Part shown: piece by piece, positions 21,169 to 31,017 of the stretch
How the letters are laid out: every line of letters begins with the position of its first letter
Numbering within the stretch: the first letter of the stretch is position 1
Source: Rhizobium sp. RCAM05350
GTDB lineage: Bacteria; Pseudomonadota; Alphaproteobacteria; Rhizobiales; Rhizobiaceae
Reading direction: 5' to 3'
Assembly: GCA_024426085.1 (NCBI GenBank)
Contig: CP087974.1
Coordinates: 496,001 to 560,000, forward strand
DNA length: 64,000 bases
Notes under the pieces: generated by a model
The model's input: the letters and a program-made list of their open reading frames with translations, nothing else
Told to the model about the DNA's origin: nothing
Databases searched by the model: none
Position numbers and translations under genes: made by a program

Positions 21169-21621
21169 CTATCGCTTTTTCCCGGCGTGCCGCCCTGATA
21201 TTGCTGACATCTCGATTGCGAAAAACACATGCGGAGACTTTGAGTGAACCGGCTGCGCCTGTGGCTTCAGGGCTCCCGGCTCCCACCAATCGATGTGAAC
21301 CTGCAGCAGGGACCATGCATGGATCCTTTCCTGATTTCGGTTTTCTTCGTTCTCCAGCTCCCTGAACACGCCCTCAACGACAACGCTCGTCCACTCGTGA
21401 CCATGATCGAACTGGTCGATCTCCAGACAGACGAACGGGTTTGCCCGCATCATGTCGAGTTTGCGACCTGGCATCGTGAAGCTGTAGAGCACGTTTCCAT
21501 CGACGGCATAGTGTATGGGCACCACGTACGGGCGGTCGTCACGGCAGCACGCAAGCCGGGCCAGCCGACCCGCCTTCATGACCTTCATACAATCGGCAAA
21601 CGCCACCTCCTGAACCATCAT
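21169..21621 (-). CDS. Pyridoxamine 5'-phosphate oxidase-like flavin split-barrel protein
   Basis: 150 aa, intact. The FMN-binding split-barrel pattern is clear: MKAGRLARLAC, RPYVVPIHYAVDGNVLYSF, GRKLDMMRANPFVCLEID, WTSVVVEGVFREL. A late WWEPGALKP segment matches a family common in FNR regulons. The substrate is unknown; relatives bind FMN, heme or F420. An anaerobox lies 137 bp upstream. A second, broken copy lies at 24832-25285. Confidence 0.8.
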   Translation of the reverse strand: MMVQEVAFADCMKVMKAGRLARLACCRDDRPYVVPIHYAVDGNVLYSFTMPGRKLDMMRANPFVCLEIDQFDHGHEWTSVVVEGVFRELENEENRNQERIHAWSLLQVHIDWWEPGALKPQAQPVHSKSPHVFFAIEMSAISGRHAGKKR

Positions 21622-21751
21622 GCTGACTGCCTCCCTTCAATTTCCCGAATCAGACTGCCGTGGACAGCCGCGACGCTCAGGGGCGCAACCGGATCGTGAT
21701 CTCACATCGAAAACGAACGTCGACAACATACGACCGTCGACGGCAGGCCTT

Positions 21752-21765
21752 TTGATTCAGATCAA
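21752..21765. promoter_or_regulatory. Anaerobox between split-barrel gene and hsp20
   Basis: TTGATTCAGATCAA, a perfect site. It is 137 bp from the minus-strand split-barrel start and 211 bp from the plus-strand hsp20 start, so either or both could be controlled. Confidence 0.75.
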
Positions 21766-21969
21766 GGCATTGATCCATTGTTGGGATGACACTGTCGTCA
21801 CCGAGCCGATGGAGGTGGCATGTTACTTGCGCGCAGCGCCAGCGCCTTTCCCGCAAGCAATCGAAGGCGTCGAAACGACCGTTTTCCGTATCTCGACACC
21901 TGAACGCGTCGCTCGGATCCCAGACGCGGAACCGCAACGAAACCCAAAGTCTGAGAAGGAGTTAAAATC

Positions 21970-22485
21970 ATGATCAATTCGCCTACAAAATTGCAAGTCA
22001 AAACGGAGTCTACGACACCGGTGGCGACCGGGCAATCCTGGCGTCTACTGGATAACCTGCGTCAGGATATCGATCGCCTGTTCGATGACTTCCATCCCCT
22101 GTCGTGGCGCTCACGCAGAGGCGACACTACCTCGGCCGGCACCCGGCCGCAGTTGGATCCGGGCTGTCGATGTCGTCGATTGGGACAAGGCCTACGAGAT
22201 CACTGCCGAACTGCCCGGAATGGATGAAAAAAATATCGAGGTCACAGTCTCGAGCGGCATTCTGACGCTCAAAGGCGAAAAGGCCGAGGAAAAGGAGGAA
22301 AAGAAAAGGACTACCACCTCTCCGAACGCAGCTACGGCTTGTTCCAGCGCAGCTTTCCCATCCCCGATGTCGTCGACGTCAACAAGATCGAGGCGTCCTT
22401 TGCGAAGGGGCTGCTGACGATCAAGTTGCCGAAATCGGCAGAAGCTCAAACAAAGGCAAAGAAAATCGCCATCAAATCGGCCTGA
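21970..22485 (+). CDS. Hsp20 small heat-shock protein (frameshifts)
   Basis: ATG 21970 follows GAAGGAG. The alpha-crystallin domain is plain after joining frames: VDVVDWDKAYEITAELPGMD, KNIEVTVSSGILTLKGEK, SERSYGLFQRSFPIP, ASFAKGLLTIKLPK, and the tail KKIAIKSA. The frame changes near 22150 and again near 22305, where one A is missing. Repaired length is about 171 aa. It acts as an ATP-independent holdase. It lies head-to-tail with a P1B ATPase and downstream of an anaerobox. Confidence 0.88.
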
Positions 22486-22506
22486 TTCAGATTCTGACGA
22501 TCACTT

Positions 22507-22533
22507 GGCGCGCCGTTCCTTCGCCGGCGCGCC
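22507..22533. terminator. Hairpin after hsp20
   Basis: GGCGCGCC repeated as its own complement around an 11-base loop, 22 bp after the hsp20 stop. There is no T-run, so it is only a possible terminator. Confidence 0.4.
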
Positions 22534-22640
22534 TCTGCGCAAATCGTTGAAATGCGTTTGCGCACCGACCAGGAACAGTAGTATTGCCAACCGGCGCTCG
22601 AACTTGCCGTTTGCCGAAAGCTCCGCGTGTTGAGGCACCG

Positions 22641-24503
22641 ATGCAGCCAGGTTTCCACCGTTACGCCCTCGTGAGCAGTCTATCAAATCACATGCAATCG
22701 ATTCTGGTGTCGGTTGCGCTGATCGGGCTTGTTGGTGGATTTGCGCTTCAATTGCTGGGCCTGCCCTTGTTATCGCGACTCCTGTGGGGAGGTGCGACAG
22801 TACCCGTATTGGCTGTACTCCTTGTGACCGCTGGCAACTCCCTTTTTCGCGGCGAATTCGGTCTGGACCTGATTGCCGCTCTCTCCATGTCTGTGGCTCT
22901 GGCATTCGGCGAGATGCTGGCGGCAAACGTCGTTGCCCTCATGTACGCCGGCGGACAAATGCTTGAAGCGTTTGCATCCGGCCGCGCAGCGCAGGAAATG
23001 ACCGCCTTGCTCGGGCGGGTCCTGCAACGAGCGATACGCTACAGCGGTGACCGACTCGAGGAAGTGCCAATCTCCTTCCTCGTTCCTGGTGATCGTCTCC
23101 TCATTCGGCAGGGTGAGGTCATACCTGTCGATGGTTCGATCATATCGGGATCCGCCCTGCTGGATCAGTCGGTCCTGACCGGTGAGTCCCTCCCCGTCGA
23201 ACGCAGGCCCCAGGATGAAGTCCTCAGCGGCAGCACTTCTCTCGGTCGCGCCTTTGACATGCAGGTTCTCCGCGCTGCGGCCGAGAGCACCTATGCGGGC
23301 ATCGTGCGACTGGTGGAGACTGCACAGAAAAGCAAGGCGCCGATGACGCGCCTGGCGGATCGCTATGCCATCGTCTTTCTTCTCCTGACGATTGGGCTGT
23401 CCGTCGCAGCATGGCTTCTGTCCGGTGAGCCTCGCCGTGCATTGGCGGTCCTTGTTGTGGCAACCCCCTGCCCGCTGATCCTTGCCGTACCGATTGCCCT
23501 CGTTTCAGGTCTCTCCCTGTTCTGCAAAAATTGGGGTCTTGATAAAAGGAGGCGATGTTCTTGAGGCGCTCAGCCGTGTGCGTGTGGCTGTGCTCGACAA
23601 GACCGGCACGTTGACCTTCGGCTCTGCCGAAATCGTCGAAATTCGTGCGGCGCACGGGGTCACTGATGCTGAACTTCTGCGACTAGCGGCATCGCTTGAC
23701 CAGGCGTCGAACCATGTGATGGCGGCAGCGCTCGTCGCCGCTGCGCGCAAGCGCGGGCCTGCGGCTCTCGTCACCCATTGATGTTCGAGAAAATGCCGGC
23801 GCAGGCTTGGAAGGCCTCGTCGAGGGAAAAAGGGTCGTCATTGGCGGAAGCGGTTACGTTGCCGCCAACAGCAACGAAGGCGAGCCGAGATCGTTCCGCT
23901 CAGATGTAAAACCGGGTCAAATGGTGGTGGCGGTAGCAATTGACGGCATCGTTGCTGGGATAATCGTCATGGCCGATCAAGTCAGAACCGACGCGTCCGC
24001 AGCCATTGCCCGCTTCCGGGAATCCGGGATTTCAGAAATCATTCTTGCCACGGGGGATCGTCTCGACGTTGCGTCCGTCATCAGCGACGGACTGGGAATT
24101 GACCAGGTTCTCGCAGATCTTATGCCGGAGCAGAAAGTAGAGGCTGTTCAAGCCGCTCGTCGATCCGGTCCTGTGATGATGGTCGGTGATGGCGTGAATG
24201 ACGCTCCGGCCCTGGCATCTGCGGATGTGGGTGTCGCCCTGGGCGCACGCAGTGCGGCGGCCTCCTCCGAGGCCGCCGGTGTGGTCCTGCTCGTCGACAG
24301 GCTTACGCCTCTCGCGCAGGCGATCACGATTGCGCACCAGACGCTTGCAATCGCGCGGCAAAGTGTGATTGCCGGTCTCGGTCTTTCGTTGGCCGCGATG
24401 TTTTTGGCGGCTTTTGGTTACCTCCCTCCGGTTCAGGGGCGCACTGCTGCAGGAGATTATCGACCTCGCCGTCATCCTCAATGCAATGCGTGCGCTACGG
24501 TGA
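22641..24503 (+). CDS. P1B-type metal-transporting ATPase with TPCPL motif (frameshifts)
   Basis: ATG 22641 is five bases after GAGG. No N-terminal HMA domain is present. Visible are the actuator loop with LTGES, the membrane metal motif ATPCPLILAVP, DKTGTLTFG, and the hinge GDGVNDAPALASADVG. The TPC in place of CPC separates it from copper ATPases such as FixI. TPC-type P1B pumps have been linked to nickel or iron efflux, but the metal cannot be told from sequence here. Frame changes occur near 23525, 23782 and 24435; the true C-terminus reads LLQEIIDLAVILNAMRALR. Repaired length is about 620 aa. Confidence 0.85.
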
Positions 24504-24529
24504 GGAGGCTGGAAATCCTGGACAACCAA

Positions 24530-24690
24530 ACGCGGCCATTCCGGATGGAAAAATTCATGTCAAAAGTTCAAAGGGATGTGTGACGCTATCGGGTCAGGTC
24601 GACTGGCACTTATAAAGCGCTGCGGCCGAAAAGGCGGTGTGCAAACTCTCCGGCGTTTCGGGTGCAACACAGGCGACGATCAACCGATCT
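24530..24690 (+). pseudogene. BON-domain (OsmY-like) remnant
   Basis: One BON repeat is recognisable: IPDGKIHVKSSKGCVTLSGQVDWHL, a TAA stop, then AAAEKAVCKLSGVSG, which is what an OsmY-type protein has after the conserved DWHY. No start and no flanking repeats are found. It lies between the P1B ATPase and the second split-barrel gene. Multi-BON proteins sit at this place in related stress clusters, so it is probably an eroded copy. Confidence 0.5.
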
Positions 24691-24831
24691 TCGACCGCAG
24701 TAACCAGAGCGCGACGTTTGTCATTTTCAGGAGATTGGTGCCGGAAGGCTTTGAGCCGTATCAAAATGAAATGCGGTTTTTCTTGCGACTATTTTGATTG
24801 CAAACCCAGCGCCGAAAAGGAGTAAACTGCC

Positions 24832-25285
24832 ATGATCTCAAGGAAATGACTCGTCCAGAGTGCATCGCCATGATTTCTGCTGGCCGGCTGGGAAGGTTGG
24901 CCTGCTCCCGGAATGACCGGCCTTATGTCATCCCGATTTACTATGCCCTCGACGGCAGTTGCCAATATAGTTTCTCCATGCCGGGACAGAAAATCTACTG
25001 GGCGCGACAATCCGCACGTCTGCGTCGAAGTCGACGAGTTTACGAGCGGCCACGACTGGAGAAGCGTCGTCATTTCTGGAGAGTATCAGGAGTTTCCCCG
25101 ACGCTGATCAATGGCATCACCAGCGTGTTCACGCCTGGTCGGTTCCTGAGCAGCACAAGAACTGGTGGGAGCCGGGAGCGTTGAAGCCGACACTGCAAAC
25201 GATTGTGAGCGCTTCGCCACACCTGTTTTACGGAGTCGATATGGTTGAGGTAACCGGAAGGAAGGTAGTCGCCGCGGATGATTAG
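24832..25285 (+). pseudogene. Second pyridoxamine-oxidase-like split-barrel gene, broken
   Basis: ATG 24832 follows AAGGAG. Joined frames give the same family as 21169-21621: CIAMISAGRLGRLACSRNDRPYVIPIYYA, DNPHVCVEVDEF, DWRSVVISGEYQEF, WWEPGALKP, and the end VEVTGRKVVAADD. At least three frame changes (just after the start, near 25005 and near 25100) are needed over 450 bp. Either errors cluster here or the gene has decayed. Confidence 0.65.
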
Positions 25286-25311
25286 GCGATTGACCTAAAT
25301 CAGTTGGAGCA

Positions 25312-25355
25312 CGCCAAGATGCCGTCCGGTTAGGTAACCGCCCGGCATCTTGGCG
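25312..25355. terminator. Bidirectional terminator-like hairpin
   Basis: A 13-bp perfect stem, CGCCAAGATGCCG/CGGCATCTTGGCG, encloses a smaller CGGTTA/TAACCG hairpin. It lies between the stops of two convergent genes, the usual place for a shared terminator. Confidence 0.7.
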
Positions 25356-25363
25356 AAACTGCA

Positions 25364-26193
25364 TTAATGGGTCATCAGCACGGGAACAATCGATGACTCG
25401 AGCATTGCCTTCGTGACGCCGCCGAAAAGGCGTTCTCTCAGACGCGAGTGGCTATAGCCGCCCATCACCAGCAGATCGGCGGAAACGTCAACCGCATGCT
25501 GATTGAGGACTTCCGCAACGGGGCGGCCGCCGCTCGCGAGCCGGTCGACCGTGACCGCGATGCCGTGCCTCGCAAGATAGGCGGCAACATCGGCACCGGG
25601 CTCCTCTCCGTTTCCCGCGGAGGATGCCTGAGGGTCAACGAGGGTCACATGAACCTCGGCATGCTTCATCATGTCGACCGCTTCGCGCGCTGCCCTGGCA
25701 GCTTCCACGCGGGAGTCCCAGGCAAGTACGATCGTCTTGGGAGAAAGCGTTGGCGTGCCGCGCTTTGGGACAATGAAGACAGGCCGCGCGGACTTGAAAA
25801 GGCAGCCGTCGATAGGCGCGCGGAGTTCCGTATCCAGCTTAAGGCCCGGCCCAAGCACCGCGATATCGGCATAGGAGGCTCGCTCCCCGATCTCATCGTC
25901 GGACCACGCCATCTCCGTGTAGATCGTGTCGACGTCGAAAGATATGCCGGTTTGGGCAAGCAAGGCCTTGGCATCTACCGCCCGCTGATCAAGTTTCTCA
26001 ATTTCGCGGTTGCGCTCTTCGAGCCAACTGACCGACACTGTGGCCGCATATTCACCAATCGGCGGTGGTGCCGACAAGGCGACTATCAGGGCGGAGAGAT
26101 CGCGCTTGCCGAACCGCATAGCTCGGCCGTAGCCCGAAGATCGTCATCGGACTGATGAATTCCAGTCACACTGAGAATAGTTTTGTAACTCAT
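25364..26193 (-). CDS. Tandem-domain universal stress protein, second copy (frameshift)
   Basis: About 276 aa. ATG 26193 (MSYKTILSVTG) follows AAGGGG. The frame changes near 26100 (between AELC and FGKRDLSALIVA), then runs clean to 25364. Domain 2 ends with MGGYSHSRLRERLFGGVTKAMLES. It is a paralogue of the copy at 10293-11125, sharing APPPxG, GLKLD and GCLF(K/N)SARP. A perfect anaerobox lies upstream. Confidence 0.87.
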
Positions 26194-26259
26194 TGAATTT
26201 CCCCTTCGGAGACCGTTGAACTGTGAGTTCGCAGCATAGGCCTTCCCGCCACGTCCACG

Positions 26260-26273
26260 TTGATCTTAATCAA
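26260..26273 (-). promoter_or_regulatory. Anaerobox of second universal stress gene
   Basis: TTGATCTTAATCAA, a perfect site centred 73 bp before ATG 26193. This is nearly the same spacing as for the first universal stress gene. Confidence 0.84.
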
Positions 26274-26678
26274 GGATTTCGGCGCGATTGATCAGGAAGA
26301 GTGCTTCGGATCCAGAGTCGCTGGGAACAAGCAGGGACCTGCTTGTTCCGCACGACGACGAACCCGAATTCCCTGCACATTTTGAGCATTTCCTGGTTTT
26401 CGTGGAGCACTATGCCTTCGATACGCCTCAGGCCGTCCGCCATGGCAACGTCTCTCAAGTGGGCAAGGAGCGCCTAGAGGCAATATGGACTGGCATAACG
26501 ACCTACAATCGCTGTCCTTGATATCCAGGATACGTTGGCAAAGAGTGCCGACGAGAAAGCGAGAGGCGTGGTCATCCGTAAGCTGCGACGGGTGCTGGCG
26601 GAGTAATTTCCTCTGTTCGACAATCACATTTTCGATCGGCAGGCGTATGATGGGCAAGACTTTCTCGTGTGATGGCAC
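26270..26678 (-). pseudogene. GNAT acetyltransferase remnant
   Basis: In one frame the end of a GNAT domain is legible (LRDVAMADGLRRIEGIVLHENQEMLKMCREFGF). The expected acetyl-CoA loop upstream falls in other frames (LTDDHASRFLV and similar). No single start or frame covers a whole domain. Its 3' end reaches the anaerobox of the neighbouring gene. Confidence 0.5.
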
Positions 26679-26817
26679 GACAAAGTTTCCTGCTTCTTGA
26701 TCCTGGTCAACGAGCGGGACCGATAGCTGCGTATTCTGTAACCGTTATGGAGGTCGCAGCCATCGGCGCAGAAGGCGTTGCCGGCTTTCAAGCCGACCGC
26801 AATTGAGCGAGAACAAA

Positions 26818-27303
26818 ATGAAAATTATGGAGATAAAACGAGATCTCGAAGATCGCCGTCGCGGCATTGAGCGGCGGCTGGCTGCGATTGAAAGCGACCT
26901 CAGCAAACAACTGGATCCTGACAGCGCCGACCGGGCGACCGAAACGGAGAACGACGAGGTTCTCATGGGCATGGAACGGAACGGCCGCGAAGAATTGAAG
27001 GCGATTTCGTCTGCACTTGACCGCATAGAAAGTGGAACCTACGGCCGATGCGTCCTTTGCGGGGCCGAAATCGGCGAACGACGGCTCGAAGCCGTGCCCT
27101 TTACGCCTTATTGCGTCGAGTGCGCGCGGCGCAAGTCAATAGCAATTAAAGACTGCCGGATCGGACCGCGCCGCTGCCGCCAAGCTTCCTCCCCGAGTAG
27201 CGAAGATCGCCAGGTGTTCGCCACGCCCACCCAACGGCTCGCGTCCGACCTCCTGCCACATGTCCCGTTGCCCAGTCTCAATCACCACGGTTTCAGAGGC
27301 TAG
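26818..27303 (+). CDS. DksA/TraR-type zinc-finger protein
   Basis: Helical N-terminus (IKRDLEDRRRGIERRLAAIES), then the DksA C4 zinc finger CVLCG...YCVEC and its flanks (RIESGTYGRCVLCGAEI, RRLEAVPFTPYC). Proteins of this group bind RNA polymerase. The open frame runs to 166 aa. Relatives end about ten residues after the finger (about 110 aa), and the extra tail lies antisense to the cyclase gene, so a frameshift near 27140 is likely to hide the true stop. Convergent with the cyclase. Start ATG 26818; TTG 26803 is possible. Confidence 0.72.
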   Translation: MKIMEIKRDLEDRRRGIERRLAAIESDLSKQLDPDSADRATETENDEVLMGMERNGREELKAISSALDRIESGTYGRCVLCGAEIGERRLEAVPFTPYCVECARRKSIAIKDCRIGPRRCRQASSPSSEDRQVFATPTQRLASDLLPHVPLPSLNHHGFRG

Positions 27304-28528
27304 CAGGGCGGCGTTAAACCGCTTCGTAGCCTGTTCAATCTTGGCGGCCACATTGACAGTGTCGCCAAGTACCGTGAACTCAAGTCGTCGGTCATCTCCG
27401 ACAAGCCCTGCAATACACCTCTCCCGTGTGAATGCCGATCCCCACCCGGACAGGAGGATTAAACCCGCGCTTGATGTTCCATTGATCAACAAGCGCAAGA
27501 ATCTCATGGGCACATGCTAAAGCTCGGGTGCAATCGTCACCACGGGGCTCCGGGATGCCGAATACCACCAAAGCACCGTCGCCCACGAACTTATCCACCA
27601 AACCTTCATGCGCTTCCACAGCACGCGTTACCCGTCTGCGGAAGGAGGATATGAAGACGGATAGCCTCGCTGGATCCATTTTCTCGGCAAAGGCCGTGAA
27701 TCCCCGAATATCGACAAACAGGATGGTAGCCTGCTGGAGGCGGCCCTGCCGCCAAGCGGCAACATGATTCTCCTCCAATAAAGGTGCGATCTCTGCAGGC
27801 AGGAAGCGAGCAAGGTTTGTGCGCCGGGCAGTCTCTCCAACCGCACGCATGAGAAGGTGCCGAGAACGCGTCATTGCAAGTGCCGTTACGAGGCCGATCA
27901 ACGTCAACATGACGGCCCGCATGAGATACGGCGGCAGTGAGAAGAGGCGACCGAGGCTTGCCTCTAGGTCAGAAGAAGAAACAGTGGTCCCAAAATCGGT
28001 CGAGACTGGGTGAAAGCCAAGCGCCAAAGCAACCCCAAAAACAGCGACCATCATTGCCGCTGTGGCCCATATTTGAACGAGGGCACGATGCCGAAGGGTG
28101 CCAACCGCAAGGATAAGTGGTGCCGCCCAGATGGCTGGCATTGCGGCGATCCAATTGCCGCCGAGTTGAGTACCTTTTAGACCAAAATAAAGGCTGCCAG
28201 CGAGAATGGTTGCGTCACCGGCAGCAAGGACGAATGCCATCCACGGCTTGAACCAGCGGCGGACAACCAGAAAAAATGAGATGATACCCAGGCCAAGAAG
28301 GGCGGCAACTGTGATCAGGGCAGTAAGCATTTGGTTCGGGCGATGTTCCTCAGTGAGCCCGGCCGCCCCCGACCAGAGGAGGAAGCCACTCGCCAACAGG
28401 ACAAGAGCGAGGACGATCCGAACCCATCCGATCGCATATTCTGCTTCTATCTCCGATTCCTGGACCAGCCTATTGACAGAGGTGCTCATCAGAAACGAGT
28501 GATCTGGATCGGATCGGCGGGCATTCAT
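27136..28528 (-). CDS. Membrane-bound class III adenylate/guanylate cyclase (frameshift)
   Basis: About 463 aa. The N-terminal half has around six hydrophobic spans (WVRIVLALVLLASGFLLW, ALITVAALLGLGIISFFLVV and others). The C-terminal cyclase domain has ILFVDIRGFTAFAE with a metal Asp, DKFVGDGALVVFG with the second, and VLGDTVNVAAKIE near the end. An extra base near 27415 separates GIHTGEVY from GLVGDDRRLEF. ATG 28528, or 28489 (MSTSVNRL). In the raw frame it reads through from the EF-hand gene upstream, which is an artefact of that gene's own frameshift. Confidence 0.85.
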
Positions 28529-28629
28529 TCGTTCAATCCACCTCAACTGATCTCTCCTCGCACGCGGTCCTGGGGCGCGGAACCGGTCGGCCGCGCCTTG
28601 TTGTTCGGATCGCTTGCCGGCATTAGGCG

Positions 28630-28884
28630 TTAGGTAGCCGCTCCACCGCTCCACACTGATTGGCGGCCACCTTTCGCAAGACGAGCCACGCGCCGTGCCC
28701 AAGCTATGCGAACGGCCGGCAAGCTCCGGTAAAGTTCGTAGGCGGAGACGACGAATATCAGCGCACGGCGGCCATCTGGGCGGATTGCCCACACAGCAAC
28801 ACAAGGACTCGGTGCAACTCCCTCTTCCGCGGTCAAGGCAAACCGATCTAACCGTATCATGGAAACGTCGCGACCATGGATCAC
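28630..28884 (-). CDS. Hypothetical 76-84-aa protein
   Basis: Open frame between the EF-hand gene and the cyclase on the same strand. Composition is plausible (MIRLDRFALTAEEGVAPSP, RRALIFVVSAYELYRSLPAVRIAWARRVARL), with one weak hydrophobic stretch. No family recognised. ATG 28884 or 28860. Confidence 0.4.
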   Translation of the reverse strand: MIHGRDVSMIRLDRFALTAEEGVAPSPCVAVWAIRPDGRRALIFVVSAYELYRSLPAVRIAWARRVARLAKGGRQSVWSGGAAT

Positions 28885-28917
28885 GCCCCGAAGGGAGCAC
28901 CTCGCCCTGGCGGTCCG

Positions 28918-29341
28918 CTACTCTCGCATAAACGATCGCATTTCCTCTTGCGTGACCTTGCCGTTCTTGTCGCCATCGACCTTGTCGAAGATCCGCTTGT
29001 GAACGGTGGTTACTTCCTCGAACGAGAGCGTCATCCCCATCGGCATCTGCAACGGCGAACATAAACTTCATCATCTGCCCGCGCATTGCCCCCATAGGCA
29101 TTCTGCCCATCATTCCGGACTGCATCATATTTCGGCCCATCATGCCTGGCTGACCAGATTGCATTCCTTGGTCTGGCACCGTCGCACCGTCAGTCTCGGG
29201 CGTCTGAGTGACTTGAGCGGACTTTGAATCAGGATGATGTGGATCCGCATCGCTTGTCTGTGCAACGGCTACGGATATCGCGCTTGCGGCAAGCAGCACG
29301 GAACCAATGACGCCGTGGATTATCTTGGCTGATAATGTCAT
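28918..29341 (-). CDS. Secreted Met-rich EF-hand protein (frameshift)
   Basis: ATG 29341 begins a signal peptide (IIHGVIGSVLLAASAISVAVA). A methionine/glycine-rich stretch follows (GMMGRNMMQSGMMGRMPMG), then two EF-hand loops, DADGDDALSFEE and DGDKNGKVTQEE, ending SFMRE. Two bases appear lost near 29030 between DDAL and SFEE. The protein is presumably periplasmic and binds calcium or, through the Met-rich part, possibly copper; the latter is inference. About 140 aa. Confidence 0.72.
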
Positions 29342-29508
29342 CACGTTTCTCCTTCCTAAGTGGTGTTCTCCGATTTGGTCGCATGAGTATTGATGATTCC
29401 GGGGAACCACGCATTGCGCTAAATCAACACCCGGTCTGCAAATGACGAATGGCCAGAATTTCTTGCCACTATGCTATCTCCCGCGGTGCTCCCGATGGGG
29501 AAGCAGCC

Positions 29509-29535
29509 GACGCATTTCGCCCTTCGAAATGCGTC
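29509..29535. repeat. Perfect 11-bp hairpin in gap
   Basis: GACGCATTTCG/CGAAATGCGTC around the loop CCCTT. It stands alone in the 340-bp gap between the EF-hand and BON genes, on no obvious transcript end. No gene is seen in 29342-29687. Confidence 0.45.
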
Positions 29536-29687
29536 TGTGAATCAGCGTCCATCTGACGGGTGGGCCATCGGGCTTAAGTGGGCTTCTGCCCGTCGTCCCG
29601 GTAAGTAATTACTCTTGGCCGATGCCGTGACCCTGATCGTGACCCTCCGCGATCAGCGAGCCGAATTTGAACCTGAATGCATGGTGA

Positions 29688-30164
29688 TCATGCTGCGGTT
29701 TCGAGCGTGTCTCCAGCCACCTGCCCCATGGGTGACACCACAAGATGGTTGTTGAATCCCGCGCAACCCCGGATGACCATTACGAACTGTTCCGCTCTCT
29801 CGAAATCCTCTCTGCACCCGACGTGCCCCGTCAAGGTGACCCAACGGTTCTCGACCCTTACGCGGACGTCCCTTTCAGGCATTGACATATTCCACTCGAT
29901 CATTCTGATCAGTCGCCGGGCGATTTCCTCGTCAGAGTCGAGGAAATCAACGTCAGCGAAGACGTGGATCTTCTGGGCCAGTCCCCTCACGTCAGGAAGG
30001 TTCAGGACAGCGAACTCGATAACGGCCTTATAGCTGGCGTCTGTCACATGGCCAGTGAGAACCACGACCCCTTGATGCACGGCGACACCGATACCGGAGG
30101 GAACGATGAGCGGCAGGCGCTCGAGCGTTGCCAAGACAAGTTTCCGCAGACTGAGATCGTCCAT
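29688..30164 (-). CDS. Two-BON-domain protein
   Basis: Intact, about 158 aa. Two BON repeats: residues about 4-70 (LVLATLERLPLI, GVVVLTGHVTDASYKAVIEF) and about 80-145 (RRLIRMIEWN, RWVTLTGHVGCREDFERAEQ). BON domains bind membranes or phospholipids, often in osmotic-stress proteins. No signal peptide is seen. ATG 30164 (MDDLSLRK) has an AGAGG site at better spacing than 30170. The upstream anaerobox centre is 74 bp away. Confidence 0.8.
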   Translation of the reverse strand: MDDLSLRKLVLATLERLPLIVPSGIGVAVHQGVVVLTGHVTDASYKAVIEFAVLNLPDVRGLAQKIHVFADVDFLDSDEEIARRLIRMIEWNMSMPERDVRVRVENRWVTLTGHVGCREDFERAEQFVMVIRGCAGFNNHLVVSPMGQVAGDTLETAA

Positions 30165-30231
30165 CAGCATACACCTCTTCACGCGCACGTTGCGCTCACC
30201 ATGCAATGAACAGAAAACGTGGCTGCGGTCT

Positions 30232-30245
30232 TTGACACGGATCAA
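30232..30245 (-). promoter_or_regulatory. Anaerobox of BON gene
   Basis: TTGACACGGATCAA, one mismatch from the consensus, 74 bp from the chosen ATG. Confidence 0.72.
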
Positions 30246-30293
30246 ACAGGGGACGATCGGCAGTCGTCGATCCGATTAAGCCTCCGAATACGA

Positions 30294-30936
30294 CTACCGG
30301 CAGAGGCGACGAAGGCATTCCGGCTTGATGAACTCCACTGTCCGCGCATTGTGCAACCGTAGGATCCCCTCATCGCGCAACCTGGAGAAGCTCCGGGAGA
30401 CTGTTTCGATCGTCATGCCGAGGTATTCGCCGATGTCGACGCGCGTCATCGGCAGATCGATCTGTTCGAGGTCGCCTTGCCGCTCGGCGATGTCAACCAG
30501 GAACGCCGCGAGCTTTTCCACCGCGCTCTGACGACCCACAACAAGCAAGTGCTCCTGCGCACGTATCATGCTTCCGAGCGCCAGCACCATGAGTTGGGAC
30601 GACGCGGACTCGCCTGAAATACTGCCGACCTTCGACAGTCCAGTATGGACGATGGACTCGGCGAAAAAAACTACGGATGCGGCCAGCCTCTAGTCCAAAG
30701 GTCTCTCCAGCAAGATGGAAGGAGACGACCTGCCGGCGACCGTCGGCATGCAATCTGTACACACGGACCGCACCGAATTCGACGCGGTATATCGCGTCTG
30801 ATCTGTCACCCTGCGCATAAACTTCGCCATCCGGCTGGAAAAGGGTGATCTGGCTGGGACGCGGAGGATACGGGAATGCCGATGCGCCATGGGCCGCCGT
30901 CGCCTGCTCGCCCATCGAATAAGTGCCTGCGTACAT
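30294..30936 (-). CDS. fixK: FixK, Crp/Fnr regulator without cysteine cluster (frameshift)
   Basis: Activator of fix genes, transcribed under FixJ control in rhizobia. Effector fold: QGDRSDAIYRVEFGAVRVYRLHADGRRQVVSFHLAGETFG. The helix-turn-helix TRVDIGEYLGMTIETVSRSFSRLRDEG has the same E-SR contact set as FnrN, so it should read the same boxes. The N-terminus has no cysteines, so it is not a direct oxygen sensor. A run of seven T (in the gene sense) near 30675 has one extra base; with six, the frame runs clean. ATG 30936 follows AGGGG. Confidence 0.9.
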
Positions 30937-31017
30937 TGTCTTTTCCCCTTCGTGATCTCGAGGAAACTATGGACGGGAGAAGCTGTCAGCGAAATTCGGT
31001 TGTACCACTACGGGAAT

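Noticed and set aside
25289..25302. Another anaerobox (TTGACCTAAATCAG)
   Set aside because: Two mismatches, and it lies between convergent gene ends with no promoter position.
27392..29410. A 672-aa open frame that looks like an EF-hand protein fused to a cyclase
   Set aside because: The first part leaves the EF-hand frame after DADGDDAL and then encodes arginine-rich nonsense before the cyclase. Separate starts and the recovered EF-hand C-terminus (ending SFMRE) show two genes and a frameshift.
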